Numbered from the stretch's first letter, positions 37,301-50,290 are shown. The stretch: 64,000 nucleotides of DNA from Neodontobutis hainanensis (GCA_024349245.1 JALDNG010000022.1:1382001-1446000); one strand, 5' to 3'. The notes: a model not told the origin generated them from the letters alone. A program made the numbers and translations.

Positions 37301-38329
37301 CTACACCTCCATTTCTGCCCTGTGTAGTTCAGGATTTAAGCTGTGAATTAATTACAGGTGCATTTTGGGCACGCTAGCCATTAAACCTGGCAACAATGAC
37401 CCATGTCACCATTTGATTGGGTAAGTGTGGCCTTGAAGCCACATGAAGACAACAGCAAAGAGAGAAGTCCCAGGCGTGGTGTTGGCACTTGTGGCCGTTT
37501 AATGAAAAGGGATGAAAGTGCTGGACTCAATTATGAGATACAATACATTGTTTAAGGCACAATGTAGTAGTCTACCATGGATATGCTCACAAGATGAAGT
37601 CAGTGTGGCCTCATCCTTTGTTTTCGGATGGCATGCAATGGTGATCAATGAACACCTTGTTCAGGTGAAGATGCCAAGCGGTAAAGAGCTGCAGCACACA
37701 AAAAATTTAGGTGGAGTTTTTGGCACATTTAGTTCTACTTCACAATTCGGACTGCAGCATCGCAACACAACTTAGCAATTGAATAAAATTTGCATGCTGC
37801 TTTCCCTCTTTATTACTTGGTGGTTGAAATATGCTGATGATCCTTACTTTGTAGAGGATATCTGCAGCAAGCTAATTGCTCTGTCAATGAACATTACTAA
37901 TCTGACAGTGGAAAACCTATATTCTCCTATTCTCTTTATTAAGGACAATGAGATAACACTTTGGAAGTGGCTTTGATTAAAAAGTTAAAAAGTAACACTT
38001 CAAACATGTAAGTTAGTTAACATTAGTGTTCATTAATTTTACATTTTGAAGGGATTGCTAAAAATGTTAAATTAAAACAATAATTCTAAATACCTGTAAC
38101 TTGTAACTTGTCCTTTATCTCTTACAAACCAAGCTCCCCAAAATATCTATTTGATCTTACGTTTTAATATAAACTACAGATCAGCTGGGACCAGAGACAT
38201 CCTTCTGTTTGAAAGAGTTCAAAGTCAAAACGTTTGATAATACAGTTCTATACGTGTAGGAAAACTAATATTTAATTACTATAAGAAGTTATTTTAGGTT
38301 CCGTTTGCTGAAAACTGCTGCTCACTCTC
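37301..38329. other. Gene-empty stretch
   Basis: The first 200 bp are more balanced in composition (gtgcattttgggcacgctag). The rest is AT-rich. No exon. Confidence 0.45.
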
Positions 38330-38800
38330 CCTTCCATTTCCAGCGGACAGCGGCTAGAGTTGCGTTAAATGTGAGGAGGCACAAATAGCCTTCATTGCTG
38401 GCCTAGCATTACGTATGCAGATCTTTATCAGTAAGGCCAGTGACTCTATTGTGACTATTTTGCTGGTCTTACAATGGATTTCTGTGCACCTATGCTACTA
38501 GGAGATTGGCTGAAATTATATTCTCTTCATGCTTGGCTAGGTTGCAGCTTAGAAACAAGCTGCTTATGGAAGCCAGGGGAAGATTGCTGATAATAGGAGC
38601 TTCACATCCAGTTGACCTTTTTCCTGCTCTTTTTTTTCTCCGTCGCAATAGCTCAATTGCAGTGACAGGAGAAAAGGAAACAATCTGTTCAGTGGAGGAC
38701 ACAAAACCTGCAGCATCTAAGCCAAGGTCTGGCCACGGAACGGTAAGGTCCTGGCTCCTTCATCCAATACTGTGATTTCCACTGGGCCTAGCAGGGATTG
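38330..38800. promoter_or_regulatory. Putative conserved non-coding block
   Basis: Balanced, repeat-free sequence: cctagcattacgtatgcaga, tgcttatggaagccagggga, ttgctgataataggagct. Frames open on both strands at 38490-38775 shadow each other. Confidence 0.35.
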
Positions 38801-39576
38801 GCAGGCTTACTCATTATTTATGTCTCCCACTTTCCACATCTTTTTGCATCTAGTTGCCTTCAGCTGGGATTCCACACCATTACAACCCAAACCAGGCCCA
38901 GCCAAAGAGGAGAAATCCCCAATTTGATCTGGGTTTTGTACTACATATGAATACAACTTTATCTAGAAAGTTACAAAGAAGTTGGAAACTCCCCAAGAAC
39001 CAACATGCAAAAATACAACTATGGCCCCCAAAATGTGTCGTATTATACCAACACCAAAACACGAAATAGAGCTCATGGTGGACAGCAGAATTCTTTGGAT
39101 AAAATGTAATTTCATACAGTTTGCAAAAAGCATACATACTAAACTGCAATGAAAGCTTGATCTTGTGGTTTTTAGGATAATCCAAGTAACAAAAAGCAGC
39201 TTCAGATGAGCCGACACTTTGCTGTTAAGGGAAATTTGTCCTGAGCCAGGATATGGAATTAGTTGCCAATGTTGAAAAAATATACCTGTAGGAAATGTAT
39301 GCATTGGTCTTGTTCTCTACTCAATCTCAATCTACTAGGATCTTGGTCTTGACTAGGTTTTGACACTCTCTGGTGTCAGACAGGACTTGGTTTGCAGTCA
39401 ATAAAGTGGAATGGGGAGTTGTGCTGTTCAAATGAAGTTTGAAGATGTATGTATTCATTGTTTTCTGAGATTTTTCACATTGACAAAACCTACTAGCCCT
39501 GAATTCAAAAATGAAAGGTAAATCAGTGAGTTGGGCTAAAGTCAGACTAAAGATGGAACCCAAGATATAGTTCATA
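38801..39576. other. Gene-empty stretch
   Basis: No exon. A roughly 100-codon minus-strand frame at 38880-39185 is Phe/Cys/Trp-rich and not recognisable. Confidence 0.45.
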
Positions 39577-39798
39577 CAGTGCTCATGAGGTTACATACCC
39601 TGGCAGAATTAGTTGTTGTTTGTTTTGCATACCTTGGGGATTGACATGATAACATGCACACTATGACTACTAAAGGTAACCATCCTCACCTGTGATCTGT
39701 TTGATTGTGATCAATGTGTGTGTATAAAAGGTCAGTGAGTTTCTGGGCTCCTGACAGACCGTTGCATCTCTCCAGTGTTGCTCTAATGTTTCTAAGTC

Positions 39799-40775
39799 AT
39801 GGGGAAAGCAAAAGAATTGTAAAGGATCTGCAGTAAAAGGTAATTGAACTTTATAAAATAGGAAAGGGATATAAAAACATATCCAAGAACTTGAGAATGC
39901 CAATCAGCAGTGTTCAAACTCAAATAAAGAAATGTAAAATGAGGGATTATGATGAAACCAAGCCAAGAACCCCAAATTTCCGCCACACTTGCCATGAAAA
40001 TGTTTTGGGATGCAAAGAAAAATGTACAAATAACTTCAGGTGAAATACAGCCACACCACTTTTTGTCAGTGGTGTGGCTGTGTCAAGCACAATAGGAAGG
40101 CACTTGAAGAAAAATGGGCTGCGTGGTCAAGAAAGCCATTACCCTGCAAATGCCACAAAGCATCCTGCTTACAATACACCAAACAGCACAGAGACAAGCC
40201 TTTAAAACTTCTGTAACAAAGTCATTTGAGACCAAAATTGAACTTTTTGGCCACAACTATAAACGTTACATTTGGAGAGGAGTCAACAAAGCCAATGATG
40301 AAAGGTACACCATTCCTACTGTGAAACATGGAGGTGGATCGCAGATGCTATGGGGATGTGTGAGCTACAAAGACACAGGAAAAGATGAAAGCAGCATGTT
40401 ATCAGAAAATACTGGAGGAAAGTTTGCACTCTTCAGCCCGGAAGCTGCACATGGGATGTACTTGGACGTTCCAACATGACAACGATCCAAAGCACAAGGC
40501 CAAGTCGACCTGTCATTGGCTACAGCAGCATAAAGTGAAGGTTCTGGACTGGCCTCAGTCTCCTGACCTCAGAATCATTGAGCCACTCTGGGGAGATCTC
40601 AAACGTGCAGTTCATGCAAGACAACCCGAAAATGTACAGGAACTGGAGGCTTTTAGTCAAAAAGAATGGGCAGCTTTACCTTTTAAATAAAGCCTCATCC
40701 ACAAATACCACAAAAGACAAGCTGTCATTGATGTTAAAGGTGGCAATTCACAGTATTCAAAACTGGAGTATGTAA
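39799..40775 (+). pseudogene. Tc1-type transposase pseudogene, copy 1
   Basis: This is the remnant of a DDE transposase that would bind the inverted repeats and cut and paste the element at TA sites. Its start, MGKAKEL, runs into a stop codon after seven residues. The HTH region (39800-39990) is broken by stops and small indels. The catalytic part is readable in pieces: ETKIELFGHN and YTIPTVKHGGGSQMLWGC (in the frame of 40114-40479), then QHDNDPKHKAKST with the second catalytic Asp (40478-40480) and IIEPLWGDLKRAV with the final Glu (40580-40582) in the next frame, and a third frame to 40775. Compared with copy 2, eight bases are missing after 40227, removing the first catalytic Asp (in the Ser-Asp-Glu-Thr motif). 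It cannot be functional. Confidence 0.9.
40047..40081. repeat. 14-bp perfect hairpin inside Tc1 copy 1
   Basis: ACAGCCACACCACT (40047-40060) is followed after 7 nt by its exact reverse complement (40068-40081). Copy 2 has only the right-arm-like ggtgtggctgt here, so the left arm appears to be a later change in copy 1. Confidence 0.7.
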
Positions 40776-40893
40776 ACTTTTTATGAGGGTCATTTGGGTA
40801 GTTTCTGTTGTCAGTATGATTTAAAAAGAGTAAACACAATTGTTTGACAATAATAGGCTTCACCAAATCACTAACTATGAGTGAAAAAAATAT

Positions 40894-41499
40894 TTTTGTA
40901 CTAATTTTGAGAAATTTTATTTAATGCCTTTAATATGAGACAAACAAAATGGGGTCAGAAATTAACGCAAAGAACAAAAAGTGTAATGTTTTGCGCTCAT
41001 TCAGAATTATAATTTTTAAAAAGGTCATGCACAATCATCTTTGATCATTTCCACTGTGTACTTGACCCAATAGTCCCAATGCAATTTGGAAAAATAAAAT
41101 TATAGTTTATCTGTAAATTTCTGTTCAAGATTTTGTGTTATTTTACACAAAAAAGGTCTACAGGCCCTAAATACTAAAATGAAAGGCAAATTTGGTATCA
41201 GTGCATTGGAAAGAAGAAGGGCTAAACATAGAACCTTGATCAATTTTACTTTATGTAGGAAAATTGAGCGAACAAAGTGGAGTCTAAAATGACCCCCAAA
41301 GACCCCCAGTTAACTGGTTAGGGTATCACAAACCTTATTTGACTCCTTGCATATATAAGACAAATATAATTAGACTGGAGGGCCAACATCAGGAAATTTA
41401 TAAAAAGGCATAATTTAGCTCTACAGTAGGTCCTGAATATTACAATCAACTAAAAATGTTTGTGTTTTTCTTTCGCAAACACCACACAAACACTGCAAG
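40894..41499. other. Gene-empty AT-rich stretch
   Basis: Nothing recognised. Confidence 0.5.
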
Positions 41500-41960
41500 G
41501 GTTAAATTGATGGAAGTCGTACATTTTTTCACATTTTTTGATAAAAACAGAATAAAAGCGATGCAGCAGATAGCGGGGCCCTCATGTGGGGGACCAGTGG
41601 TTGCAGGGGATATGTATATCTGCAGATAAAGCCTTCTGTTCTTCTGAAACAGTATTTACCAGGCCTTTTTAGATACACATCAGCCGTGAAGCCATGGGTC
41701 CAGCCGTCATTATACTGTGTGAATCTTCCCTCATTTAGCCGGGATAGCATCTCCTTTCTTCCCCTCCAAATACCCCTATCCGCATGGCCATTTGCTTTCC
41801 ACAGCTAACAAGGCAGATGTTGCAGCTGATGGTGGCAAATATAGCTGAAACAATGTCTCTGTTGCTCCTAGACCCCCCAGTCTTTTTGCCAAACCTCGAA
41901 AGAGCCACAGAAATCAAGCCACAGAAAACACAAACTCAGGTGGCAAGATGCGCAAAGACG
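41500..41960. promoter_or_regulatory. Putative conserved non-coding block
   Basis: Balanced, repeat-free sequence: ccgcatggccatttgctttc, gcagctgatggtggcaaata. Frames on both strands overlap without exon signals. Confidence 0.33.
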
Positions 41961-42060
41961 ACCACATATCATGTGACGTAAAATGTTGAAATGTTGCAAA
42001 AACTCAAATGCATTTGCATTCAAGGATTGAAGCACCTTCTACCTTTAAAACCATTCCCAG

Positions 42061-42112
42061 ATGGGGGCACCTGGTAAAGTACGTACGGGTTCGATTCCCA
42101 CCCGAGTCAAAT
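42061..42112 (+). repeat. tRNA-like SINE scrap
   Basis: A B-box match GGTTCGATTCC (42088-42098) lies within cgggttcgattcccacccga. The A-box half is degenerate and there is no cloverleaf, so this is a SINE fragment rather than a tRNA gene. Confidence 0.4.
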
Positions 42113-42436
42113 GCCAACAAATTTTCACCAATATTGTCTATGGTTTTTGGTTGTTTATAAAATCTGAAAAGAAAACAACCCACCCCAATATTTTTGCCTT
42201 GTTCAGTTTAATTCAATATAAACAACAAGGTCAGTGGTTTTATTTCCCATATTTCAACCAAAGTTGACTAGACAAAAAACACTTGAGCAGTGCAGTGTGT
42301 GTATCTCTTGTGTAGCGTCATTGGAGACTCCAATCCCACACCTTTCATCGCTTATTTCTCCTCTCACACTCTTTTCTTCTCTCACACTGGCCCTTCAGGG
42401 ACATGCTGTTGAATTCACTTTGAAAATGTATATTTT

Positions 42437-42620
42437 AAAAATCAATTTAGTTCATAAATGTTCTAACCTGTTTTGAAAGACTAGGTATTGAAGTAAGAAA
42501 AGAGAATTTGCAGTGCTCAGTTTGTCCGCTCTGGGCTCAGCACTTTGGACTCAGCACTTTGGATTCAGTTTGTCCACTACTCTAGGGTTTGTAGAAAGAT
42601 GTTAAATCTATGGAGAGTCA
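42437..42620 (+). repeat. Unnamed dispersed repeat, copy 2
   Basis: It shares ordered blocks with 25452-25600 (aaaatcaatttagtt ... tttgtcc ... ctctrgg ... tgtagaaa). An internal tandem of ctcagcactttgga (about 42537-42566) is specific to this copy. Confidence 0.42.
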
Positions 42621-43004
42621 AATACAAAGCGTGCTATCTGATGATTTAGACTGATGTATTAATAATATTACCATTGCCGTAACAATTGTTAACAATAAAA
42701 GCTATTGGCTACTAAAGCTAGTATTGAAAAAAGTTTCTGGAAATGGCTTGGCAACGCAAGCATTTCACATTCATTATGATTGTGAAGTCAGAAATTCAGT
42801 CATTCTTAAAAAAAACAAAAAACAATTTGACTTTTTATCATATTGGTGGAAATCAGTTTCTGTAAATTTCTTCACAATGTGTCAAATCAAATGTATCCTC
42901 CATAACTTACAGAACGTCTAGTTGTGAATCCGTTGACCTATGTACAATTCTTTCCTAACCTTAATGCTATGCCCCTACCTGTAGTACTAAAGCTAATAGT
43001 GAGG
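42621..43004. other. Gene-empty stretch
   Basis: AT-rich with no exon. Confidence 0.5.
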
Positions 43005-43225
43005 CTAAAATGACTTGCTTCCATTGTGTGCTTTATCCGCTTGACATCTCATGACACATTTCATCACGCGGCCGTTTGTGGGAGAGAGCCACAAAAGCGA
43101 CAGGGGTGTGACAGACCTGCTTCCTGGAGTGTTGCAGTGGTAATTAGAGACGCACTGTCCTGTTCCGTTGCCTCTGAGAGCCCGCTGGCCGACTGCCCTG
43201 CCATCGTCTGAACATTTAATAGAGA
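43005..43225. promoter_or_regulatory. Putative conserved non-coding block
   Basis: A CpG-containing island (catcacgcggccgtttgtgg, gttgcagtggtaattagaga with TAATTA). Both strands are open over the same 190 bp. No splice context. Confidence 0.35.
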
Positions 43226-43730
43226 CGGACACACAAATTATACTGACATATGTATACAGGCATGCTTTGAACTGATTCTGTCGTTATAACATGCATGGTA
43301 TGTTTGAAGTAGATGAAGTAGATTGGCTTACAATTTTGCCATTTGATTTTATCATTAGAATAAACAGGATGTTACTGGACTGGACAAATCAGCAGTCGGT
43401 TTAAACATTATGCAGCTTTTGTGGGATTTCTGTCTTTGGTTGATCTTTCAAAGATAAATATATATCTTTTTCTAGCCATAATGTTTTGGTAACTAGGCAA
43501 AGTTTTTTATGTTTTATCTGTGTTGCTGTATCTAAAATTTTGCGTTAGAAAAATAATAGTTATATACATCTGTTAAAATTGTGTTATAATGAGGTTGTTT
43601 AAAGTATATTGACATATTTTATAAAATTATTTTATTGATTCAAATATTAGGTCCTACTAATGCCAGATTGTTTGAAAAAAAAAAAATGCTTACAAATTCA
43701 AAATAGTCAGCAGTTTAATAGTCAAAGTAG
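43226..43730. other. Gene-empty AT-rich stretch
   Basis: Nothing recognised. Confidence 0.5.
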
Positions 43731-44110
43731 TATGTTGTATAACAGCGATGCCTCTTATTTGTGGTTGTTTAGGTCAGCAGACACCATCTCCTGGGGAAGA
43801 TGCTTCCTGTGACACTCTATTGACATTTTTCCCTTGAGAACACAAGGCCCGGCAAGCATAAACATTGGCTTGCTAGGCGTGCACTTGCGCTGATGTTGAG
43901 ATGGGACCATTCCCCTATCAGATTTCCGTCATATTTCTCCGGCTGACTAGACTAAGCACAAGTCAGAGGTATGAGCCGATAAAGGGTGTCTTTCACACAG
44001 CAACAACACGTAGCAGTGTGCTTATCACCTCGGTGCCTAACGTGCAATCACAAGGAGGACAGGGGGAAGATTGTTACATTTGGTGATTTGTTTTTTTTGC
44101 TTTTGGGGAC
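43731..44110. promoter_or_regulatory. Putative conserved non-coding block
   Basis: Balanced sequence: gaacacaaggcccggcaagc, ttgctaggcgtgcacttgcg, cttatcacctcggtgcctaa. No exon evidence. Confidence 0.3.
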
Positions 44111-44349
44111 TGATAAAGAATGAGGAATCTGAACAGGAAAGCCCATCTTTGCAGGCACGACATGAGCAAGAGCTGAGGCAGGCCTAGATTTGTAGCCTTA
44201 TGTCTTCATGTAAATAAAAATGCTTTGATGGGTGGCAACTGAAGATACACAAAAGGAGAGCCAGGTTAGAAGAATGCAAATTTATAAACTACTAGATCCA
44301 AAACAGAGATTTGCTTGTGCTTGTACACTGAATCCTACAAAAATATCAC

Positions 44350-44960
44350 TTATCACTTATTGAAAAAGCTACAGTATTTAATATTAAGTTGAGAGGCTGT
44401 TGAGTCTGGAGCCAGGCACCTGGAATCTAAAGCTGACTTTTATTCTTTAGCGCTAATAGCAGCAATTAAAAACAACACAAGAGAAACTTTTAAAGCTCCT
44501 TTTCTCCGACTTATAAAAACACTGTGTTGCAGAATGGTAATAATATATTCATCCCTAGGTAAACATCCCTGCCACGTTCTTTAGAAACAAGAGCGTTGAA
44601 CAAAATGGAAGTGATAATTTCTGTCCCTTTGAGAATTCTCTTCTTTAATTCTGACAGTAAACTCGTGGCTGTTACGGGGTGTTAAGTAGGATTTAAAACT
44701 TGTCAGACAAGACATGTTTGAAATTGCTTTAAATAAGTGCACTGTGTTGCTGTCAACCACAGGCTTAGAGGAAAATATCCCTACAATTGAAGCACTCATC
44801 TGAGCTCCGAAGAGTGGTGGCACAGCAACCAAGCCAAATTCTCCCTCGTGCTCCCCTCACTTCAAATCCTGTGAGCCAGCACCCCCTGCTGGACTAACAC
44901 CGGCCAAGGCCCAGAGGAATCACATTCTCTTCATCTGCATGGCATCCTTAAAAACATGAA
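44350..44960. promoter_or_regulatory. Putative conserved non-coding cluster with CTCF-like site
   Basis: Repeat-free balanced sequence (gctgactttattctttagcg, agcagcaattaaaaacaaca) ends in a strong CTCF-like word at 44876-44894. No exon was found. The minus-strand frame at 44581-44832 has no splice context. Confidence 0.4.
44876..44894 (-). promoter_or_regulatory. CTCF-like motif (strong)
   Basis: The minus strand reads GTCCAGCAGGGGGTGCTGG, a close match to the CTCF core CCAGCAGGGGGCGCT. It is the best-looking CTCF word in the window together with 57621. Occupancy is inferred. Confidence 0.5.
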
Positions 44961-46099
44961 CATATTAGAACCAAAACTTGAATCGTATATGTTTTGCCTC
45001 AGAGTAATTTTTCTTCTTTAATAAGTGTGTCACTTCCAGATTTTGTTTGCGGTGAATATGATCATGCAAGTCTTTGTAAAACCATGAGCTAGCTCCACCT
45101 TAGCATCAACAATTTCACTCTAACCTTAGTTTCTTTCAACACAACACTTTCAGTAAGGTTATCAACTGCAGACAATTTGAGCGGTCTGTTAAGTCATTCG
45201 GGATAAATTACAAAATTAACTTGAAGTCAAAACTCCTGTGGGCTGGAGAAATACTTGGATACTGATTTCACATTTTCCTTTGTTCTGTATAATTATGCAT
45301 TATTATTACTATTATCCCCACGTGACAAAGGAAGAAAGTAATTTAAATTTAGAGCCGGCAGATTTCAGCACAAGATGATCCACCCTGAAGCTGTGCTGTG
45401 ACGAGGCCAGTGAGGAGTGAGTGGAGTGAATACTGCCAGGACTTAAAGGGGAATCATTTATATTCCTCTTTTGATTCTTGTTCACTCTTATTACCTAGCC
45501 AAAACACAATTATGTGTTTATGTTTGTAGGCATTTTTAAAGGGTACAATAAATAAAAATAAATTTCAATGAAGCTGTATGCAGTTTTGCAGAAAATGTTG
45601 GCGTTAAGGAAGACTTTGAAGGTAACATTTATATTCATAATATTATGAGGGTATTGTTTGGGGGCATTTTTGTAGGGTATATTTACAATAAATTAGGCAT
45701 TTCACAAAGAAATTGTTTATGTGCATGATGGCATAAGATCCTACTGTACATGGTGGTAACCTACTATTGTTATTATTGTCAGGTTTTGAATTCTAGGTTT
45801 ATTTTTCTAAATAGGTTAAGAAATTGCACCTTGCTCTTGTTATAGCGCTGGTGCATCTAACCATTTGACAGGAAAAAACAACTGCTAAAAATGCTTATAC
45901 TCTTTAAGTAGGTGTTCTAATTGACACATTTCAAACACCGGTTGCATTAACCAGAACTGGGCCAGACCACAGGCGACAGGTTTGAGCCAGGTGTCTCTTC
46001 CAACTATTTGTCTTAGTGTTGTAAGCCCCATGTTGTCTGTATTTTCCGGTAAAGAGAGTGAATGAAGGATAGAAGCTGTGATTTGGGGGACTAAACCAC
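44961..46099. other. Gene-empty stretch
   Basis: AT-rich. A short balanced part at 45340-45440 may be regulatory. Confidence 0.45.
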
Positions 46100-46720
46100 T
46101 AGCGCACCTTGTCCTATGATCTGGCACACTCTCTGCCAACACAAGTCTTTATCATACAAAAGGATTAGATTGCCCAGTCTAAGTGCCTTCAAGTTATTAG
46201 CACCTTCTTATACAAAGTATAACAGCAAACCCAAAGACATTGATTGCAGGGAACAGTTCAAATATGATTTCCTTATAGCTATTAATATGTATGCCTTAAA
46301 TAGAAGCACACCGCTAAGCAGCTTATGATATTATGAAAAGAATGTTCCCTCAGGGGCATAATATGCCAGCAGTGACAGTAAGGAGAGATTCGTATTTACC
46401 CAGATTGGCTGTACTTACGTCAAGCATTCTCAGAGCTTGTGGGAGGGAAGATGGGGCAGTGGCAACAGCTCGCTTTCGATAAGCACTTACCGTGAATAAA
46501 AGACAAGCATGAAAGTGAGGTTTAGCCTCTTTAAAGATTCCCAACCAAATGTAGAGGCAGATAGGGCAGGTGCCTTTGGTTCCGGACGTGATTAGCCGTC
46601 TGTGCAGCACTGTTCCCACTGAAATGAGACATAGCAGAGACATTGTCCAAGCTTGTCCAGGTGGGGGACCTGTCATCCCAAACCAGAGCTTAGCAGTGCA
46701 GTGCTTGGAGCAAAAGATTA
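46100..46720. promoter_or_regulatory. Putative conserved non-coding cluster
   Basis: Balanced, repeat-free sequence: tagattgcccagtctaagtg, attagcaccttcttatac, gacgtgattagccgtctgtg. The frames at 46350-46676 (minus) and 46570-46770 (plus) shadow each other. Confidence 0.37.
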
Positions 46721-48339
46721 GGACTCAGGAATTCATTTTTTTCCTCCCCTCCAGTGAATGCTTCATTTAAAACATTTTTTTTCATTCCTACAGCTTTGCT
46801 CACATCAGCTTTCATTCTATTTTACTCATCTTCACATTATATTGATAATTTTCTCCTGTCTACACATGTCAGGAGTAGAGCTGGCTTTAAACGCCCCTGT
46901 CATGGAAACATTTTTCAGGTACAAATGTTCTTGACTTGTAATTCCTCCTCTGCTCCTGACTGGCACAGTCTCGTACTCAGATGAAAGAATAACGCTGCGT
47001 ACTTCTGATTTTAGAAACACATTACATGCCTTAAGTGATGCGTAAATACTAACACAAAATGATGCATTCCAGGGTTTTCTTTTATGTATTTCACTAATAT
47101 TTCATTGGCTTTGAGTTTGTGGGTGTAAAAATGAAATGTAAAATACATTGTATATTTTAATAAATTATTTTAGTTGAACAACTACATGTAAATAAAAAGA
47201 AAATGCATCTATCTAATTTTAAAGGTCTAAAGAATTTATATTTCGTCTGCGATGGATTGGGAGGATTACGGATCAATACCTCTCAACGACAGCTTTGCAA
47301 AAGGCAGATATATACTTCTCCAAAATCACTTCCAGCTCTGAGCTTATCCTGTCTTGATGCTAACCCATTTGGTTTGAAATTTAAATTAGTTTTATTTTAT
47401 AGCATAAAATATATCTATACATTGTGTGTAAGGATTGTTTTAATTTGAAAAGGGTTACTTTGAAAATTTTTGTTTTTATAATTTCTAAGAAGATACTAAA
47501 CTGTACAAGGAAGCGAGATACCTGAGGTGTCAGTGTGATAAAGAAAGTGTGCAGGGCTAACATTTAGAGACGTAGCACTGACAGACTCACATTCAATCAC
47601 TACGGGCAATATTAGAGTAACCAGTTCACCTAAACAGTACATGTCCTTGAACGGCGGGAGGAAGTTGGGGTACTTTAGAAGAACATGCGAAATACTAATT
47701 TTGTCATGATTTTCAGGCTCCGTATTTTTGTGGAAATAGTGTTTCTTTAAGTGTCAATGTACACTAGGATATATAAAACAATTGACAGTGCAACTTCAGG
47801 TTAAATTAGATTAGTTTTTTAAACACAATCATTTCCAAAATTACTCCTGAAATGCTAGATGCTTATCACAGTTAACTAAACCTGTTCTTGCATTGCTATA
47901 TTTCCCCTACAGAGCACTTACAGAGAACTACAATTCACTGAAATATTGTAGAGCTGCACTTTATTGGGAGACTATCCATATACAATAACAAGGATCAATA
48001 TTTTGATGACATTATTAATTGGGATGTTTAAATGTCCCTTTTCACATATACACAGTAAAATTGTAATTAAATTTTGGCCAAACTTTTTTTGGCCATTTAT
48101 TTTGATGTACAAAGTGTGAATGGACACACAATAATTATACACAATAAATACCATAATAATAAGCATTTTTCAAGCAGTTCTTTTTATTAAGCATATTGCC
48201 ATTACAGTGCTAATCAAAAATTTACCTCACCACAACTAAAAATGCTAGTTTCAGCTTAAAAACAAAACCTGAATTGTTGAGTGGTTGACTAATACGTCTA
48301 TGGACTTATAACAATGTTGACCACAGCAATAGCTTGAAG
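46721..48339. other. Gene-empty AT-rich stretch
   Basis: No exon or repeat recognised. Confidence 0.5.
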
Positions 48340-48720
48340 TTTATATTTCATTAACATAGTGGGCTTTATGCCAAACCAGAAAACGTGTTGGCAGACTTCC
48401 CTCATTTGCAGTAATTGGTGTCTGCCTGAAGAAATGACCGTGATATCCAACATCCCCCATCCAACATTTCCTGTCATTGATAAAGCCTGCCCTATGGTGT
48501 AATATATGAATAAAAACCAAGGTAGACATCTCCAGTGTCACGTAGGGTTTCCATGTCTGCTGTTCTAGCCGTCTGCACAGCGCTGGTGACCGAGAGCCAA
48601 ATCTTCCAGCGTTCAGACTGTGCATATTCGTATCCAATCTCATCTGTCACACTCCCAACATTCTCTGGGGTCAGATCGAGGCGCAGTGATATTTGGTTTG
48701 GCCTATTTCTACAAAGTGTA
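48340..48720. promoter_or_regulatory. Putative conserved non-coding block
   Basis: Contains tttgcagtaattggtgtctg, cctgtcattgataaagcct and gtctgcacagcgctggtgac. Both strands are open here without splice sites. Confidence 0.33.
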
Positions 48721-48839
48721 GCTTAAATTATACACATTTTCATAATATAAATGTAGTCTGTGGCCGAATGTCTTAAATTTTTCATCTCGGATATCAAAAT
48801 AAATTGCACAGTGGTTGATGTAGTTGCATTATAAGTTTT

Positions 48840-50290
48840 GTACAAAGTATCTGGTGGCGAGCTAGCAGTGGCAGGCTGACCCTACATGTCCTGTTAACTA
48901 CCCGCACAATGACAGTTTGGAAAAGTAGCCCATCTGGGGTCAATACCGACTGTTAAGGCAAATAAGTCAAATATGGTAATATGCGTATTGAGATTGGGCT
49001 AAGCACCTGGTGAATGAGCTCCAACAATGACCTTACTCTAACCCTGTGTTTATCGACTCAATTATCCTTCTATCTCCACATTGGGACCTGGCATTTGGGC
49101 TACTCTTGTGTAAAAGATGAAAGCAGGTGGGAAAGTGAAGAGATGGGGCTCCAGTCAAAGAGTTTCATTTAGAAAAGGAGGCTGGTATTATGAGCACATT
49201 TAGCCCAAATTGGAAAATAATGAAGAAAGATTAAAGCCCTCCCTGTATTTTAGATGTTACAAATGGACAACCAGTCCTGGAGTTGACAATGGCCCACAGA
49301 GAGTTCCAGACACTATTATGTAGCACAAATGAGAGGGCGACAAGGAAAGAGCCTGTGCAGAGAGAGAGGAAAAAGAACTTGAATAAGGTCTAGTTGTGCA
49401 CATGGCTTTTATGCGTTTTGTGTTGCGGGGAAAAGACAAGAAATAAATGCTCACTGTTTTAAAATGAAGAGGCTTTTACATTGCCCATTTCAGCTGGGAT
49501 ACACTCCACCTTTGCTCCACTAAGGTCATGCTGACCTCTTGTACTTTTGCCTTGCAACATTTAAACTTGCTGCAAACAAACTCAGCCAAAGCTGTTTCAA
49601 AGTAAACACTGGTTTTGTTTGATTAAGAAAGAAATGTGCGCTCTGTTTCATGTTTGCCATTGAACTGAGTTGAATGGCGCCTTTGAACTGCAGGTGCTAC
49701 AGGTTTCAGCCGCGTACCGCAGCCCGGGCATTTGTTCAGCGAAGCTAAATGCCAGCTGCAGCCTCCATCACCTCAAACCTAAGCTGAAAAAATACAGACA
49801 ACCAGGTCAAAGAATTTCTGTCACAAGTTATTGGGCAGCTAAGAGTGTGGGAAATCCTATGGCGCAATATTATTCTCGGTAAATCTCAAACTGTGAATAA
49901 CACAAGCCAAGCAATTTAAACAGGAAGGTCATAGCAAAGTAAAGCAGGAAAATTGCCAGGGAAAAAATGGGCTTTCTGAGAGAGTGAAATAGATGAGAGA
50001 TGAGGGGAGATGAAAAGTTGACGGGCTACCCAGGCAGGTCCACAAAAAGTAATGAATATCCCTCGGTGTGGAGCGATTTTGAGGAACTGTCATTCTGAAT
50101 GAAGTGAGATAAAAATTATATTTCGCCCAGATAAAAAAAGCCCAACCAATACAAAAGCAGAAAGGACATATGTCTGCCTGATGCTGCCCTTAATCCAAGA
50201 CAAGGCCTGACAGCCAGCACCATCAAATGTCAGAGCCACTGAAGCATCAAAACACTATGATTATACGACACATGCAGCAAAAATCTAAAG
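48840..50290. promoter_or_regulatory. Intermittent putative conserved non-coding elements
   Basis: Mixed-composition, repeat-free DNA. The most element-like parts are 48850-49110, 49500-49800 (aactgcaggtgctacagg, tgccagctgcagcctcc) and 50090-50270 (gctgcccttaatccaagaca, with the bicoid/Otx-like TAATCC). No exon. Confidence 0.3.

Larger units (their letters stand above)
39577..40893 (+). mobile_element. Tc1/mariner element, copy 1 (3'-truncated)
   Basis: The left end cagtgctcatgaggttacat, preceded by TA (39575-39576), is a Tc1-like terminal inverted repeat. The inner leader accatcctcacctgtgatct and a TATA-type tgtgtataaaaggtcag (39717-39733) follow, as in copy 2. A stretch of the left repeat present in copy 2 is missing here. 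At the right side the element fades out after ctaactatgagtgaaaaa at about 40893, so the right outer inverted repeat is missing and the copy cannot be mobilised normally. Confidence 0.85.
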
